Both the position numbers and the translations under genes were made by a program. The notes beneath the pieces were generated by a model that worked only from the letters and a program-made list of their open reading frames with translations, was not told the origin of the DNA and searched no databases. From JABDQA01 sp963824415 (lineage in GTDB: Bacteria > Desulfobacterota > Desulfobulbia > Desulfobulbales > Desulfocapsaceae), in the NCBI GenBank assembly GCA_963824415.1, contig CAWGPM010000003.1, positions 1 to 64,000 on the forward strand: a stretch of 64,000 nucleotides of DNA. Reading direction: 5' to 3'. Of this stretch, positions 35,850 through 45,035 are shown piece after piece. The first letter of the stretch is position 1. Every line of letters starts with the position of its first letter.

Positions 35850-36505
35850 AAAACACTTGCCAGCCGAGGTTATGGACCACTGAAATAGGCGCAGAGTGCC
35901 AAGCAGATCTACCTAACAAAATAATTTATTTTTGGAATATTTACAATGTAGGACTAGTGACCTATGAAAGATAAAGAGAAATTAAAGCGAACAAGCTGTT
36001 TGAGTCGGACTCGCTGAAGCTCGCTGCCAAACTCCACGTTGATATTGCCACTTCTAAGATTCTTGTTTCTCATAAATTAACTAGCTGAAAATGTTCCTGA
36101 TCATATGAGAATTTAGTAAATTAGGCCAAACGAGAGGTTTCCACTGGCTGGGTTCGATTCCTCGTAATTTCTGGGAAATAGGATATAAGGAAAGCATCTC
36201 AACTCGCCTCCACCATTTAAATAGTCAAGATTTGCTTTGCATACCCGTGATTTCGGCTAAGTGGATGATTTGACCCGAATCAAACCGTCGATTTAAATCA
36301 AATATTTGTCATTTTGTGATTGCCCTAATCGCCACCATTTACACCACAAAAGTAACAAAAAAGTAAACGCTCTCAGGCGTGCTATTTGATCTGGATGGAA
36401 CGGTCCAAGCCTATTTCACCAGAAATGATTTGCGCAATCAAAATACACACGATACCCTGAGTTTTAGCTGACAACCTCAGGGTAATTATCTGTAATGGCG
36501 TTGAA
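35850..36505. other. Gene-poor gap with a dispersed repeat
   Basis: About 650 bases. The interval 36036-36148 is one copy of a repeat also present at 39857-39972. A T-arm-like string GGTTCGATTCC lies at 36150-36160 but no tRNA can be folded around it. Nothing else is recognisable. Confidence 0.45.
36036..36148 (+). repeat. Dispersed repeat, 113-bp copy
   Basis: Shares both ends with 39857-39972: ACGTT-A-ATTGCCAC at the left and CCAAA, then GAGGTTTCCACTGGC, at the right, with a less similar AT-rich centre of similar length. A shorter stretch near 41887 resembles the left end only. Possibly a small non-autonomous element or the remains of an intergenic RNA. Confidence 0.5.
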
Positions 36506-37213
36506 ATGGCTAAAGATAGAAAACACAAAAGCCGGGAGCTGGCACTTGATGACCTATTATCCGGTCTCGGCGGTACTATTCTTCAGAGCATCCGTACTCC
36601 ATTTGGTATTTTTGATAAAGATTTCAGAATTCTATGGATAAACAAAGCACTCGCAAGAATTCACAACTGCAGTGCCGAATCGGTCATAGGCGATATCTGT
36701 TTTCGAGCCTTTCATGGTTGCGACAAGGTGTGCGAGAACTGTTTCCTGGAAGAGGTTAAAACAATTGGACGCACGGTGGTGCTCGAGCGTTCACATGTGT
36801 TTCCTGACGGCAAAACCCGGTGGGGAGAAATACACGCTTATCCGGTTAGAAGTAAAGATCGCTCGGTTGCGGCCATCGTGGTGATAATTTTTGAAACAAC
36901 AACTCGTATTGATAACATTGCTAAGCACAAGCAATATGCCAGCCTGCTTGCGGACAAGCTGCAGGCCAGAGAGGGTCCGGATGAAGCAATACCGAAAACC
37001 GACAAATCAGGGGGGATGATACAATTACTGTCAAAACGAGAAACAGAAATACTTCGGCTCATTGTTGACGGCTATACAAACCCGCAGATATCTGCCATGC
37101 TCTCCATAAGCGGAAATACGGTCAAGCGTCATATTAGCAATCTGTTTTTAAAGCTCGATGTGAACGATCGTACTCAGGCCGCGGTTCTCGCTGTTCGGGA
37201 AAATCTCATTTAA
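36506..37213 (+). CDS. PAS-LuxR transcriptional regulator
   Basis: 235 residues: a PAS domain (about 20-130) followed by a LuxR-type helix-turn-helix (LLSKRETEILRLIVDGYTN to the end, with KRHISNLFLKLDVNDRTQA). The PAS domain holds cysteines in CFRAFHGCDKVCENCFLE, the same kind of cluster as in many Desulfobacterota PAS sensors, which may bind a metal or haem. There is no receiver domain, so it is a one-component regulator. Target genes are not evident; it stands alone. Confidence 0.88.
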   Translation: MAKDRKHKSRELALDDLLSGLGGTILQSIRTPFGIFDKDFRILWINKALARIHNCSAESVIGDICFRAFHGCDKVCENCFLEEVKTIGRTVVLERSHVFPDGKTRWGEIHAYPVRSKDRSVAAIVVIIFETTTRIDNIAKHKQYASLLADKLQAREGPDEAIPKTDKSGGMIQLLSKRETEILRLIVDGYTNPQISAMLSISGNTVKRHISNLFLKLDVNDRTQAAVLAVRENLI

Positions 37214-37223
37214 TGAGCATGCA

Positions 37224-37241
37224 ATCACCCGAATGGGTGAT
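37224..37241 (+). terminator. Hairpin after the PAS-LuxR gene
   Basis: Inverted repeat ATCACCC-GAAT-GGGTGAT 11 bases after the stop codon. There is no T-run, so it may be a weak or Rho-assisted terminator. Confidence 0.4.
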
Positions 37242-37322
37242 GCAGACCATAACGATTATCTATTACAATCTTGTTCATTGATAACGGGTTTTTGAGCAAG
37301 ATGAAGGTTGAACAATGGTCTT

Positions 37323-37468
37323 AGGGCTACCTTGCAAAATTATGATTTTGTTTCATAATCCAGACGCGTGTGAAAATTTTATCACAGGCATATAGCTACG
37401 TCCGAGGATAAAATTTTGGCGCGCAACGCAGCGTTTGGGCAAAAAGACATTTTTTCAAGGCAGCCTTA
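37323..37468 (-). repeat. MITE-like element, copy D (reverse orientation)
   Basis: About 146 bases with ends GGGCTACCTTGCAAAATTA and TTTTTTCAAGGCAGCC, and internal GAGGATAAAATTTT and GGGCAAAAAGAC, matching the family in reverse orientation. It is closest to copy C. It ends about 25 bases before the hydrolase gene's ribosome site, so it may supply or alter its promoter. Confidence 0.75.
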
Positions 37469-37495
37469 GGTATTTGAATTATGGGGGGACATCTC

Positions 37496-38320
37496 ATGTA
37501 CAACGCTGATGACAATGATGCGCTTGACAGTCTAACAAACAAAAGAGTGATGATGCACTTTTGTGCTCCGACAACTGATTCTGAAAGTGAAATTGACCGG
37601 AAGCTGACCCGATCAGCAAAGCAATATGACGTTCCGTTTGAGGGACAAATCTTGAAAACATATGTCTGGGGGGAAGGTAAGACAGTCCTGCTTGTTCATG
37701 GTTGGGGCTCCAGAGCGAGCCACCTGGCCTTTTTGGGAAAGAATATCGCAAAATCAGGGTTTCGCGTTGTTGCCTTTGATGGCCCTGCTCACGGGAATTC
37801 TCAGTATAACGGAAGTTCCCCTCGTTCAAGCTTGCCGGAATTTTGCAGGGCGATATTTCATCTCTCAAATCACTTTGGCCCGATCTATGGCTTTGTGGGT
37901 CATTCATTTGGTGGCGCCGCGGCAGCATTTACCGCCTGCGGCCAGGCGAATCTGTCGGGATACCGGGTTGAAATTGAAAAGCTTGTCCTGGTCAGTTCAC
38001 CATCTGGTATCGAGGCTATGGTCAGCCATTATTGCCGGAATTATAAACTTCCTGAAGGCTCAAAACCAGCGATCATCGCTCAACTTGAGCGTGAATTTCC
38101 ACTCAAAACAGGAGATTATGAAATAAACGATGCCTTGAAAAAGTTCAACGGAGATGTGCTTGTCGTACACGATGTCGATGACCAAGAGGTCTTCATCGAG
38201 GAGGCCCGGCAGATGGTTGAGGGGCATGTACATGCCAGCATAGTAGAAACGAAAGGCGAAGGACATCGGAAAATACTGGCGAGCAGATCTCTTGTTAGAA
38301 TCATAAGATCATTTTTATAA
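37496..38320 (+). CDS. Alpha/beta hydrolase
   Basis: 274 residues from ATG 37496, which follows a GGGGGG ribosome site by 7-8 bases. VLLVHGWGSRASHLAFLGK holds the oxyanion loop, FVGHSFGGAAAAF the nucleophile Ser, VVHDVDDQEVFIEEA the acid region and GEGHRKILASRSLV the catalytic His. A general esterase-like protein; substrate unknown. It has no operon partner; the MITE copy D lies just upstream. Confidence 0.87.
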   Translation: MYNADDNDALDSLTNKRVMMHFCAPTTDSESEIDRKLTRSAKQYDVPFEGQILKTYVWGEGKTVLLVHGWGSRASHLAFLGKNIAKSGFRVVAFDGPAHGNSQYNGSSPRSSLPEFCRAIFHLSNHFGPIYGFVGHSFGGAAAAFTACGQANLSGYRVEIEKLVLVSSPSGIEAMVSHYCRNYKLPEGSKPAIIAQLEREFPLKTGDYEINDALKKFNGDVLVVHDVDDQEVFIEEARQMVEGHVHASIVETKGEGHRKILASRSLVRIIRSFL

Positions 38321-38559
38321 GGGTCTGTTGCCAATATCCTCTAGAGGGGCCCGAGCCAGATATGACGATACAGCTATATCAATGCCCGAGACCTGGGGAG
38401 TAGATAAGACTAGACTGAATATTTCATGGAAAAACAACGAAGACTATTATTATCTGAACAATATGAAAAGTTTGTTCTAAAGTTAAACAATTATGCGAAC
38501 AACACAGTTTGTATCCTTTAGAATCAATGATGAAAAGACAGCATTTCCACCCTTCGGGC

Positions 38560-38660
38560 GAGTCGATACGGCCTGCTATCCCGCGTCGCTTTTGGGGAAG
38601 GCCGTACGCATATAGCCTTCCCTAAATCTCCTCGGCTAGCAGGCCGTCTCAACTCGTGAA
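38560..38660. repeat. REP-like nested palindrome
   Basis: Outer arms GAGTCGATACGGCCTGCTAT and the near-complement GCTAGCAGGCCGTCTCAACTC enclose an inner hairpin GGGAAGGC / GCCTTCCC. The right arm recurs at 61379-61410. The nested structure resembles REP/BIME elements. The rest of the 38321-39101 gap shows no gene that I can support. Confidence 0.6.
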
Positions 38661-39101
38661 ATATTCAGTCTAATAAGCAAAAGCTGGAACCATAGAGCGG
38701 GTAAGCTGTGGGATGAGTTTGAATGCAGAGGCTGCCAAGTCAAATATCTGTTATTGCTGTGTTGTTTTTGTTACGTGGAGACAGGAACTATATATTCACC
38801 ACGTCAGGCTGAGGGCAGCTTGTCCCTGCCAGTGCGAAGCACGAATCTGTAACTGCTTGATAATGCCTTGCTATACCTTCCACGTTGCCTAGTAGCCATT
38901 CTTTCTGCATAAAATCATAGAAAGCAACTAATGTGTGTTATCCTGTTAACTTGATATCCAGTAAAGTAGTCATGGCATAGAGCAGAAAACAGGATAACTG
39001 GCTGATTTTACGTTGTCTGCAATTTCTATGTTCCGGAGAAATAAGGAAACCGGAGAATAACTTGTTGGCGGCTGAACACCGCTGGCAACGGAGGGAGAAT
39101 A

Positions 39102-39809
39102 ATGGAAAAAAATAGTTCTGAATACGCAGACGGACAGCAAGAAACCGGTAAGGCCATCCATTCCTTTATGGACATTGTGGCGGGGGAAGCCGAGCAATAT
39201 GCCGCAGACCACACCTCACCCATGTCTCCGCTACTTGAAGAGATTGAGCACTACACTCTCAAGAAAACCGAGTATCCCAGCATGCTTACCGGCCGGGTTG
39301 TAGGACGTTTTCTGCAGTTGATTATCGTCCTATCGGGATTCAGGAATGTGATCGATATCGGCACATTCACCGGTTACTCGGCCCTGGCTATGGCCGAATC
39401 AATTCCGCCAGACGGAAAGGTGCTGACAATCGAACATAATTCCGCCAATGCCGACATCGCTCAAAGCTTTTTTGACAGGAGCCCGCAAAGCTACAAGATC
39501 AATCTGCAGCGGGGGGAAGCCATTAATATTCTCAAATCCCTGCCGCCCGAAGCAACCGATCTTGTCTTCATTGATGCTGATAAAGCCAACTACCTGGCTT
39601 ACTATCACGAATCAATGAGGATTCTGCGGAAAGGCGGCCTCATTGTTGTTGACAATGCCCTGTGGTACGGCAGGATCTTTGAACCCAAAGATAAGGACAG
39701 TAAAGCCATAGCCCTCTTTAACGAAGAGGTAAACGCTGACAATAGGGTGGAGAAAATCTTCCTCACCCTCTGTGACGGCATCTACCTGATCAGAAAAAAA
39801 ACAATCTGA
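39102..39809 (+). CDS. Class I SAM-dependent O-methyltransferase
   Basis: 235-residue enzyme of the Methyltransf_3 (caffeoyl-CoA/catechol O-methyltransferase-like) family. VIDIGTFTGYSALAMAESI (about residue 85) is the SAM motif I, LVFIDADKANYLAYYHES (about 155) carries the metal-binding Asp, and GGLIVVDNALWYGRI (about 182) follows as usual. CGGAGGGAG lies before the ATG. Acts on catechol-like or other small hydroxylated substrates; the true substrate is unknown. Single gene with its own terminator. Confidence 0.92.
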   Translation: MEKNSSEYADGQQETGKAIHSFMDIVAGEAEQYAADHTSPMSPLLEEIEHYTLKKTEYPSMLTGRVVGRFLQLIIVLSGFRNVIDIGTFTGYSALAMAESIPPDGKVLTIEHNSANADIAQSFFDRSPQSYKINLQRGEAINILKSLPPEATDLVFIDADKANYLAYYHESMRILRKGGLIVVDNALWYGRIFEPKDKDSKAIALFNEEVNADNRVEKIFLTLCDGIYLIRKKTI

Positions 39810-39826
39810 TATAATTCAAACAAGAA

Positions 39827-39854
39827 ACATGCTACGGTCAAGCCGTAGATGTTT
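39827..39854 (+). terminator. Terminator of the O-methyltransferase gene
   Basis: Hairpin ACATGCTACGG-TCAAG-CCGTAGATGT with one mismatch, followed by TTTAAACGTTAAAAT, 17 bases after the stop. Confidence 0.6.
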
Positions 39855-39856
39855 AA

Positions 39857-39972
39857 ACGTTAAAATTGCCACCACGAAGCTCCTGATTACCCTGCCTAAA
39901 CCTCGGCTTTACATGTTTCCTGTTTCTCTGCGAATCTTGAGAATTCAACCAAATCTGAGGTTTCCACTGGCA
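39857..39972 (+). repeat. Dispersed repeat, 116-bp copy
   Basis: Second copy of the repeat at 36036-36148, sharing ACGTT-A-ATTGCCAC and GAGGTTTCCACTGGC ends in the same orientation. It fills most of the space between two convergent genes. Confidence 0.5.
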
Positions 39973-39996
39973 CTGTCGGGTATGTAATACTTCCAT

Positions 39997-41490
39997 CTAC
40001 TCCTTTGGCAACAGAATTGAAAGTCCAAGGTTAATTGCCGACGCGATAAATACAATTGCCAAGGCGATGTAGACGCTCTCTAACACCGCATTCTCTAGCA
40101 ACGCTTCTTTACTGTGGGGAATCATTGTTTGAAACTCCACTTGAAAAAGATTAGCCATACTCTCCTTCAGCATCTGGATGAGTGATTCAGGTAGGTTCTG
40201 ACCAGCAACGGTCAATTTGCTAATCAACCTGTCAGTAACAAGTCCTCCGCAAAGACCGACCCCTATCGTTCCTCCCATCGTTCGGGAAAACTGGTGAAAA
40301 GACGTCGCCTCTCCGAGATTTGCCGGTGCCACACTGTTTTGAACCACGAGCAGGGTGCTCAAAGAGACGAATCCCATGCCCAATCCGATAATGAGGAACG
40401 CAATAAAGCAGTCCCCGATCCCCGTGGTTCGTGAGAACCCAAGGGTTATTCCGGTACCGATTACTAGAAGCATGGCACCTATCAAAGTTGCTCCTTTGCG
40501 GCCGATCCTGTGCATATTCCTACCGACCAAAAGGGCACCGATAGACCACCCGAGGCTCAGAGATAGCATTGCATAGCTGACCTGGAGCGGAGTCTGGGAG
40601 AGTGCACCCTGAAGCAAAATGGGTGCATAGGCAAAAAGAGTAAAAATGGCGAAGCTGGCCAAAAAGACCAGAACATTCCCCAGGGCGTAGGAAGGATTCT
40701 TAAAAAAGCTAAAATTAAGCATCGGGTTTTCCGCTCGGAGTTCAACCAGATAGAAGCATAATCCTAAAACAAAGGTAGCGATAGCAATCAGAACAAAGGG
40801 GCGAGAGAAAACCTCCAGTTCACGTCCGCCGGTTATTATCAGGGTCAACAGTCCCAGGATAAATCCGGAAAGAAGAATCGCCCCTAAAAAATCGACACGC
40901 TTACCCGCCGTCTTTTCTCGGAACTCATGGAAATATGCAGTAATGCCATAGAAGGAAAAGAGGCCTAGGGGGATATTGATGAAGAAGATCCAGCGCCAAG
41001 AAAACCACGTCACGATAAATCCGCCCAATGTCGGTCCGATCAGGCTGGCAATTCCCCACACCGCACTGGCAAAAGAGATTGTCTTCGCTCTTTGTTCGGG
41101 TGCCGAAACATCGGAAAGAACCACATAAACAAGTGCAAATATTCCGCCGCCACCGATCCCTTGAAAGACTCTGGTTACTATAAGAAATTCCATAGATGGC
41201 GAGCACCCGGCTGCGATGGATGCCGTCAGAAACATGCCTATGGCATAGAGGAACAGAACTTTTGTGGAAAACATATCGGAAAGTTTTCCAAAAATCGGCA
41301 GGGCTACAGCACGAGCGAGAAAATAGCTGGTGTAGGTCCAGGCGTAGAGGTGCAGCCCACCCAATTCCGCAATGATGGTCGGCATGGCTGCAGTCATAAT
41401 AAGGGCATCTAAGGCCCCCAGGAAAAGTGCCAGTAAAGCGGCCCAGATGATCCAGTTCCTGCGTGTGACAATATTATCCGATACTTTCAT
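39997..41490 (-). CDS. MFS drug-type exporter (DHA2/EmrB-QacA family)
   Basis: 497 residues with about 14 membrane spans, the DHA2 layout. LDALIMTAAMPTIIAELGG in span 1 is the family signature (LDxTIVNVALP equivalent). RVFQGIGGGGIFALVYVVLSD and the antiporter motif C region GIASLIGPTLGGFIVTWFSWRW are also clear. It exports drugs or amphipathic metabolites by proton exchange. No MFP (EmrA) partner or regulator adjoins it. Convergent with the O-methyltransferase gene. Confidence 0.92.
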   Translation of the reverse strand: MKVSDNIVTRRNWIIWAALLALFLGALDALIMTAAMPTIIAELGGLHLYAWTYTSYFLARAVALPIFGKLSDMFSTKVLFLYAIGMFLTASIAAGCSPSMEFLIVTRVFQGIGGGGIFALVYVVLSDVSAPEQRAKTISFASAVWGIASLIGPTLGGFIVTWFSWRWIFFINIPLGLFSFYGITAYFHEFREKTAGKRVDFLGAILLSGFILGLLTLIITGGRELEVFSRPFVLIAIATFVLGLCFYLVELRAENPMLNFSFFKNPSYALGNVLVFLASFAIFTLFAYAPILLQGALSQTPLQVSYAMLSLSLGWSIGALLVGRNMHRIGRKGATLIGAMLLVIGTGITLGFSRTTGIGDCFIAFLIIGLGMGFVSLSTLLVVQNSVAPANLGEATSFHQFSRTMGGTIGVGLCGGLVTDRLISKLTVAGQNLPESLIQMLKESMANLFQVEFQTMIPHSKEALLENAVLESVYIALAIVFIASAINLGLSILLPKE

Positions 41491-42133
41491 CGTGGTGTAT
41501 TTTATAAAGTTTGGGCATAAACTACTTCAGTATCTAAAGAAGAATTATTCTGTCCTGTTTTGCGAAAGCAAGTAAAACATAAGCTTGATACCCGATACAC
41601 ATAAAAATGGCGCAGCTACAGAGCAACTGCGCTATGTCAGAAAGCTTGGGGTCTTCTATTTATTCAGGAATACGATAAAAACAAGGAAAAATAGGGGGCT
41701 ATACAACATCTGTTTTTTGCGCAGCTTGCGTCAAATGTTAATAAAACAGTTCGAACCGTCAGATAGATAGCAGCAGGTATATACGCGCGATGGATATTCT
41801 TTTAAAAATAGGCTGCCAGTTTAAACCTCTCTCATCTTTATAATACCTGCTCTCTCATGTTAACAGGAAGGTTAATTTTCAAATATTTTTAAACAGTTAA
41901 CATTGCCACTTCAAGTCTATTAAGTTGGCTTAAATGAGATTGAGGGTTTCACAACCGGCTCGGCCGTCGGGATCTGCATTGTGGCCACGGGTTTCATTCA
42001 GTTAATGAAACACCAGGTTTGTCCTACCTTGTTTTACTGATTGACAAGTCCCGGCAGCAGAACAAAAGTGTAACAATGTGGTACCTTGCGTGCTCAGAAA
42101 AACCGCATTTATTCAAGAAAAGGAGAAATTGTG
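41491..42133. other. Gap before the exported FMN-domain-like gene
   Basis: About 640 bases. A short stretch near 41887 resembles the left end of the repeat at 36.0/39.9 kb. AAAAGGAG at about 42118 is the ribosome site of the next gene. I see no further gene or structure. Confidence 0.35.
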
Positions 42134-42919
42134 ATGCTTAAAAATGTTAGTGCGATACTCTCCGCACTATTTTTTATGGCCACAGTCGGTCAGGTTTGGG
42201 CAGTTTCCGGTTATGTCCCCGGACAAACCACCGAAGCCTATGCGTATACTCACGGTGAAGGAGTCGGGAAGGCGGTGGTTAAGGTGCTGCCTGACGGCTC
42301 TCTCGACGTCGAAATCGACGAGGCTTTTCTGCCCCACACGCTGGCGATAGTCAATCTGGAATCCAATGAATGGTCCGAGGCCAACACGGCAAGCTACGTT
42401 CTGCGTGGAAAAACATATTCTGTGGCGAAACACATCGAATACGACGGAACCGTGTATGTCGGCACCACTGTCGGTGAAAGTTTGACATACGTTAAAGCCG
42501 GCGATGCCGGAGAACCCGTCGGCGGTAAGGACCTGGTACTGCTCATTATAAGGAACCAGGAAAGCATGGCGGCATATCATGAAAATCTCCGTAACGGCAA
42601 ATTAAAAGTTCTCACCAGATTTAACGGTGAGGCAAAACCCGTTACCGAAACCGCATACGGCGATGTTTTCAAGGATTCCTCGCCCAAATACTGGACGGTA
42701 GGCCAGACATGGAAAGGCAATATCAACGCCATAGAAGAGTTCATCGAGCAGTACGGCTCTGCCTTCCCACATTCCGAGATTACACATGCCAAAGAGAAAG
42801 ACAGCGAAGGTCTCAAAAAATGGTCCGTCGTCGATGTGATTACCGGCGCCACCAACGTTGATTTCAAAGACTATTTTGGAGCGGCCCAGCTGGCTATTGC
42901 GCAGCTCAAGATGCAGTAG
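42134..42919 (+). CDS. Exported protein with flavinylation-like DVITGAT motif
   Basis: 261 residues with a signal peptide (MLKNVSAILSALFFMATVG, cleaved after VWA). The mature part begins with GEGVGKAVVKVLPDGSLDVE, like the first strands of FMN-binding domains. Near the C terminus DVITGATNVDFKDYFGAAQL matches the D-x-x-S/T-G-A-S/T site at which ApbE attaches FMN covalently to threonine. I therefore infer a periplasmic flavoprotein that carries electrons. No ApbE gene is in the window. AAAAGGAG precedes ATG 42134. Family membership is not certain. Confidence 0.65.
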   Translation: MLKNVSAILSALFFMATVGQVWAVSGYVPGQTTEAYAYTHGEGVGKAVVKVLPDGSLDVEIDEAFLPHTLAIVNLESNEWSEANTASYVLRGKTYSVAKHIEYDGTVYVGTTVGESLTYVKAGDAGEPVGGKDLVLLIIRNQESMAAYHENLRNGKLKVLTRFNGEAKPVTETAYGDVFKDSSPKYWTVGQTWKGNINAIEEFIEQYGSAFPHSEITHAKEKDSEGLKKWSVVDVITGATNVDFKDYFGAAQLAIAQLKMQ

Positions 42920-42920
42920 A

Positions 42921-42996
42921 CGTGTCGGCACCAACAAGGCAGAACCGCCAAACGTGAAAACGGGCTCCTGCAGTTCCGTTTTCACGTTCCGACACG
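42921..42996 (+). terminator. Nested hairpin after the flavoprotein-like gene
   Basis: Outer arms CGTGTCGG / CCGACACG and a perfect 13-bp inner stem AACGTGAAAACGG / CCGTTTTCACGTT with a 12-base loop, one base after the stop codon. The lack of a T-run argues for an RNA-stabilising or regulatory role as much as for simple termination. Confidence 0.55.
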
Positions 42997-43310
42997 GGCC
43001 GCACCCGATGTGGTTCTTGCAGCACTCCCGCCCCACAATTCCCTCTCGAACCAACCACCACCGTTTCCTAGTATCTGGAAAACAAGCTTGGACCAGTCAA
43101 TAGATCACCGGTTATCATTGGCATGAGCGTAACGATAGGGGAATCCATGCTGCCGATCATCTTTGATACTGAGGTGAAACGACCCCAGTAAATGTCGAAT
43201 ACAAATAATTTCTCTTGGGCTGTCGCCACCCCTGCCCACGTCTATACAGAGCGGCAGATAATCAGGTTGAAGGTGGGGAGGCAGGCCACAGCATAGGAGG
43301 TGTGATTTGG

Positions 43311-43440
43311 CAATCTTTGAGATGAAGAGAAGCAATGGTATTGATATGCTTCCTGATCAGCCTCGCGGTCCAATTTTTCTAAAAATCAAACCTTGCTGGT
43401 GGAACCCTCTCGTCGGGCCCAATTGTCTCTATTCTCAGGT
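43311..43440 (+). repeat. Coding relic, copy 2 of the dispersed pair
   Basis: Homologous to 14168-14280; here the open frame is longer (43307-43543) and reads DMLPDQPRGPIFLKIKPCWW and onward, with GGAGG upstream at about 43297. It may be a decayed or still open gene of a mobile element. The rest of the 42997-43595 gap shows nothing recognisable. Confidence 0.55.
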
Positions 43441-43595
43441 TGTCAGGCTGACTCTTGACCTTGCCTGGTCTTCAAAAAAAATAAGATATTTTCTTCTTAT
43501 GGCCCACCAACATGGCTCTAGTAGTGCAATTTCAAATCCTTAGATAAACAACGAGAATTCAGACCAGTCACCTGGCAAATTCAGGATATTCAGGT

Positions 43596-44936
43596 CTATC
43601 TAAGCAGGCCCATAGCTTTTTCCTCTTCAGATATACAAGTGTCAAGAATTAAAATCACCTCATCGATTTCATCTCTACTAATGATCAATGGTGGTGCCAG
43701 TTCCAGAGCCATGCCCATTGTTTTGACAAGGACCCCTCTTTGTTTCATGCGAGCGATAATGCTCATCAAATTCTCTAGAGGAAACGGGGCACGAGAATTC
43801 TTATTGACGGTAAAGTCGATGGCCAACCAAAGACCAGTCCCCCGCACTTCACCCACGCTTGGATGGTTCAGAAGCGATGTCAAACCATCTAGAAAATAGC
43901 GCCCCATCTTCTCGCTGTTCTCAATGAGTTTTTCCGTTTCAAGGATTTCCAGATTCCTTAATGATACCGCACAGGAAACCGGATGGTTACCGTAAGTATG
44001 TAAGTGATTCAGTAATTCGATAGGTTCTGTAACACGATTAGTGCAGCCAACCGCTCCCAAAGGAACGTACCCGCTCGTCAATCCCTTCGCCATGGTCATC
44101 AAATCAGGGTGCATATCGAAATGCTGGGTCGCAAACATTTTGCCTGTGCGACCAAACCCACAGATAACCTCATCGATGACCAATAAGATACCGTAGCTGT
44201 CACAGATCTCCCGAATCAATGGCCAATACTCCGCAGGTGGTCTATAGGCACCGAATCCTTGCTGAATAGGCTCACCTATAAACATGGAAATCTGCTCCGG
44301 ACCTTCAAACTCGATAACGCGTATCAGTTCTCGTGCACAGGCCAGGTCACAGTCTGGATAGTTCAAGTTGTGAGGACAGCGATAACAATAGGGTGACTCA
44401 ATAAAAACCGAACCTGGTGCCAACGGTTCCATAAGCTGGCGCATGGGCATCACTATTCCTAGTGCTCTCACACCGATACCATTTACCCCGTGGTAGGCCC
44501 CACGGCGAGAGACAATCTTAAAGCGCCCCTGATCGCCGCGATAATAATGGTAATGCTTGGCAAGCTTCATGGCCGTTTCTACAGCTTCGGAGCCATCACA
44601 TTCGAAAGTAAACCGCTCAATTCCAGATGGAGTGATTTCGGCCAGCTTATCAGCAAGTCTCATTGCTGGAACATTGGCAAAACCCATTGGCGTGAAATAG
44701 GCCATCTCGCACATCTGGTCATATCCTGCCTGGGCCAGCTCACTGCGGCCGTAACCAACATGAACAGGACGAGTCCCGCCGGCTTCTAGGTCGAGATAGC
44801 TGGTACCGTCCTGGTCAAATACTCGTACCCCCTCTCCTTTAACAATAACGCTTATCCCGTTGGTAACATCCTGCCTGGAGGTTCTGTGCAACATCAGGTG
44901 GGACTTTTCATCAAGCTTGTTAATAGGTTCAATCAT
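43596..44936 (-). CDS. Class III PLP aminotransferase (taurine/omega-amino acid:pyruvate type)
   Basis: 446 residues from ATG 44936, which follows GGGAGG by 6 bases. FECDGSEAVETAMKLAKHY (about residue 110), GILLVIDEVICGFGRTGKM (about 240) with the cofactor Asp, and MTMAKGLTSGYVPLGAV (about 275) with the Schiff-base Lys define the class. SPYCYRCPHNLNYPDCDLAC is a cysteine-bearing block seen in several pyruvate-using members, including, as I recall, taurine:pyruvate enzymes. Together with alanine dehydrogenase on the same strand it suggests transfer of an amino group to pyruvate, giving alanine. The amino donor is not proven. Confidence 0.88.
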   Translation of the reverse strand: MIEPINKLDEKSHLMLHRTSRQDVTNGISVIVKGEGVRVFDQDGTSYLDLEAGGTRPVHVGYGRSELAQAGYDQMCEMAYFTPMGFANVPAMRLADKLAEITPSGIERFTFECDGSEAVETAMKLAKHYHYYRGDQGRFKIVSRRGAYHGVNGIGVRALGIVMPMRQLMEPLAPGSVFIESPYCYRCPHNLNYPDCDLACARELIRVIEFEGPEQISMFIGEPIQQGFGAYRPPAEYWPLIREICDSYGILLVIDEVICGFGRTGKMFATQHFDMHPDLMTMAKGLTSGYVPLGAVGCTNRVTEPIELLNHLHTYGNHPVSCAVSLRNLEILETEKLIENSEKMGRYFLDGLTSLLNHPSVGEVRGTGLWLAIDFTVNKNSRAPFPLENLMSIIARMKQRGVLVKTMGMALELAPPLIISRDEIDEVILILDTCISEEEKAMGLLR

Positions 44937-45035
44937 AACCAATCCTCCCTTGGGAAAGAAGCAAGTATTAAACTCTGCCTGAGAAACCACAAAGCATCTT
45001 CTATCGGTCCAAAATTATCGTCGCGCAAGCTTTAA

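Noticed and set aside
36150..36215. T-arm-like GGTTCGATTCC at 36150 and CGCCTCCACCA at 36210, as if from a tRNA or tmRNA 3' end used as an integration site
   Set aside because: The two parts are about 50 bases apart, no acceptor, anticodon or tmRNA body can be paired with them, and no integrase gene is in the window.
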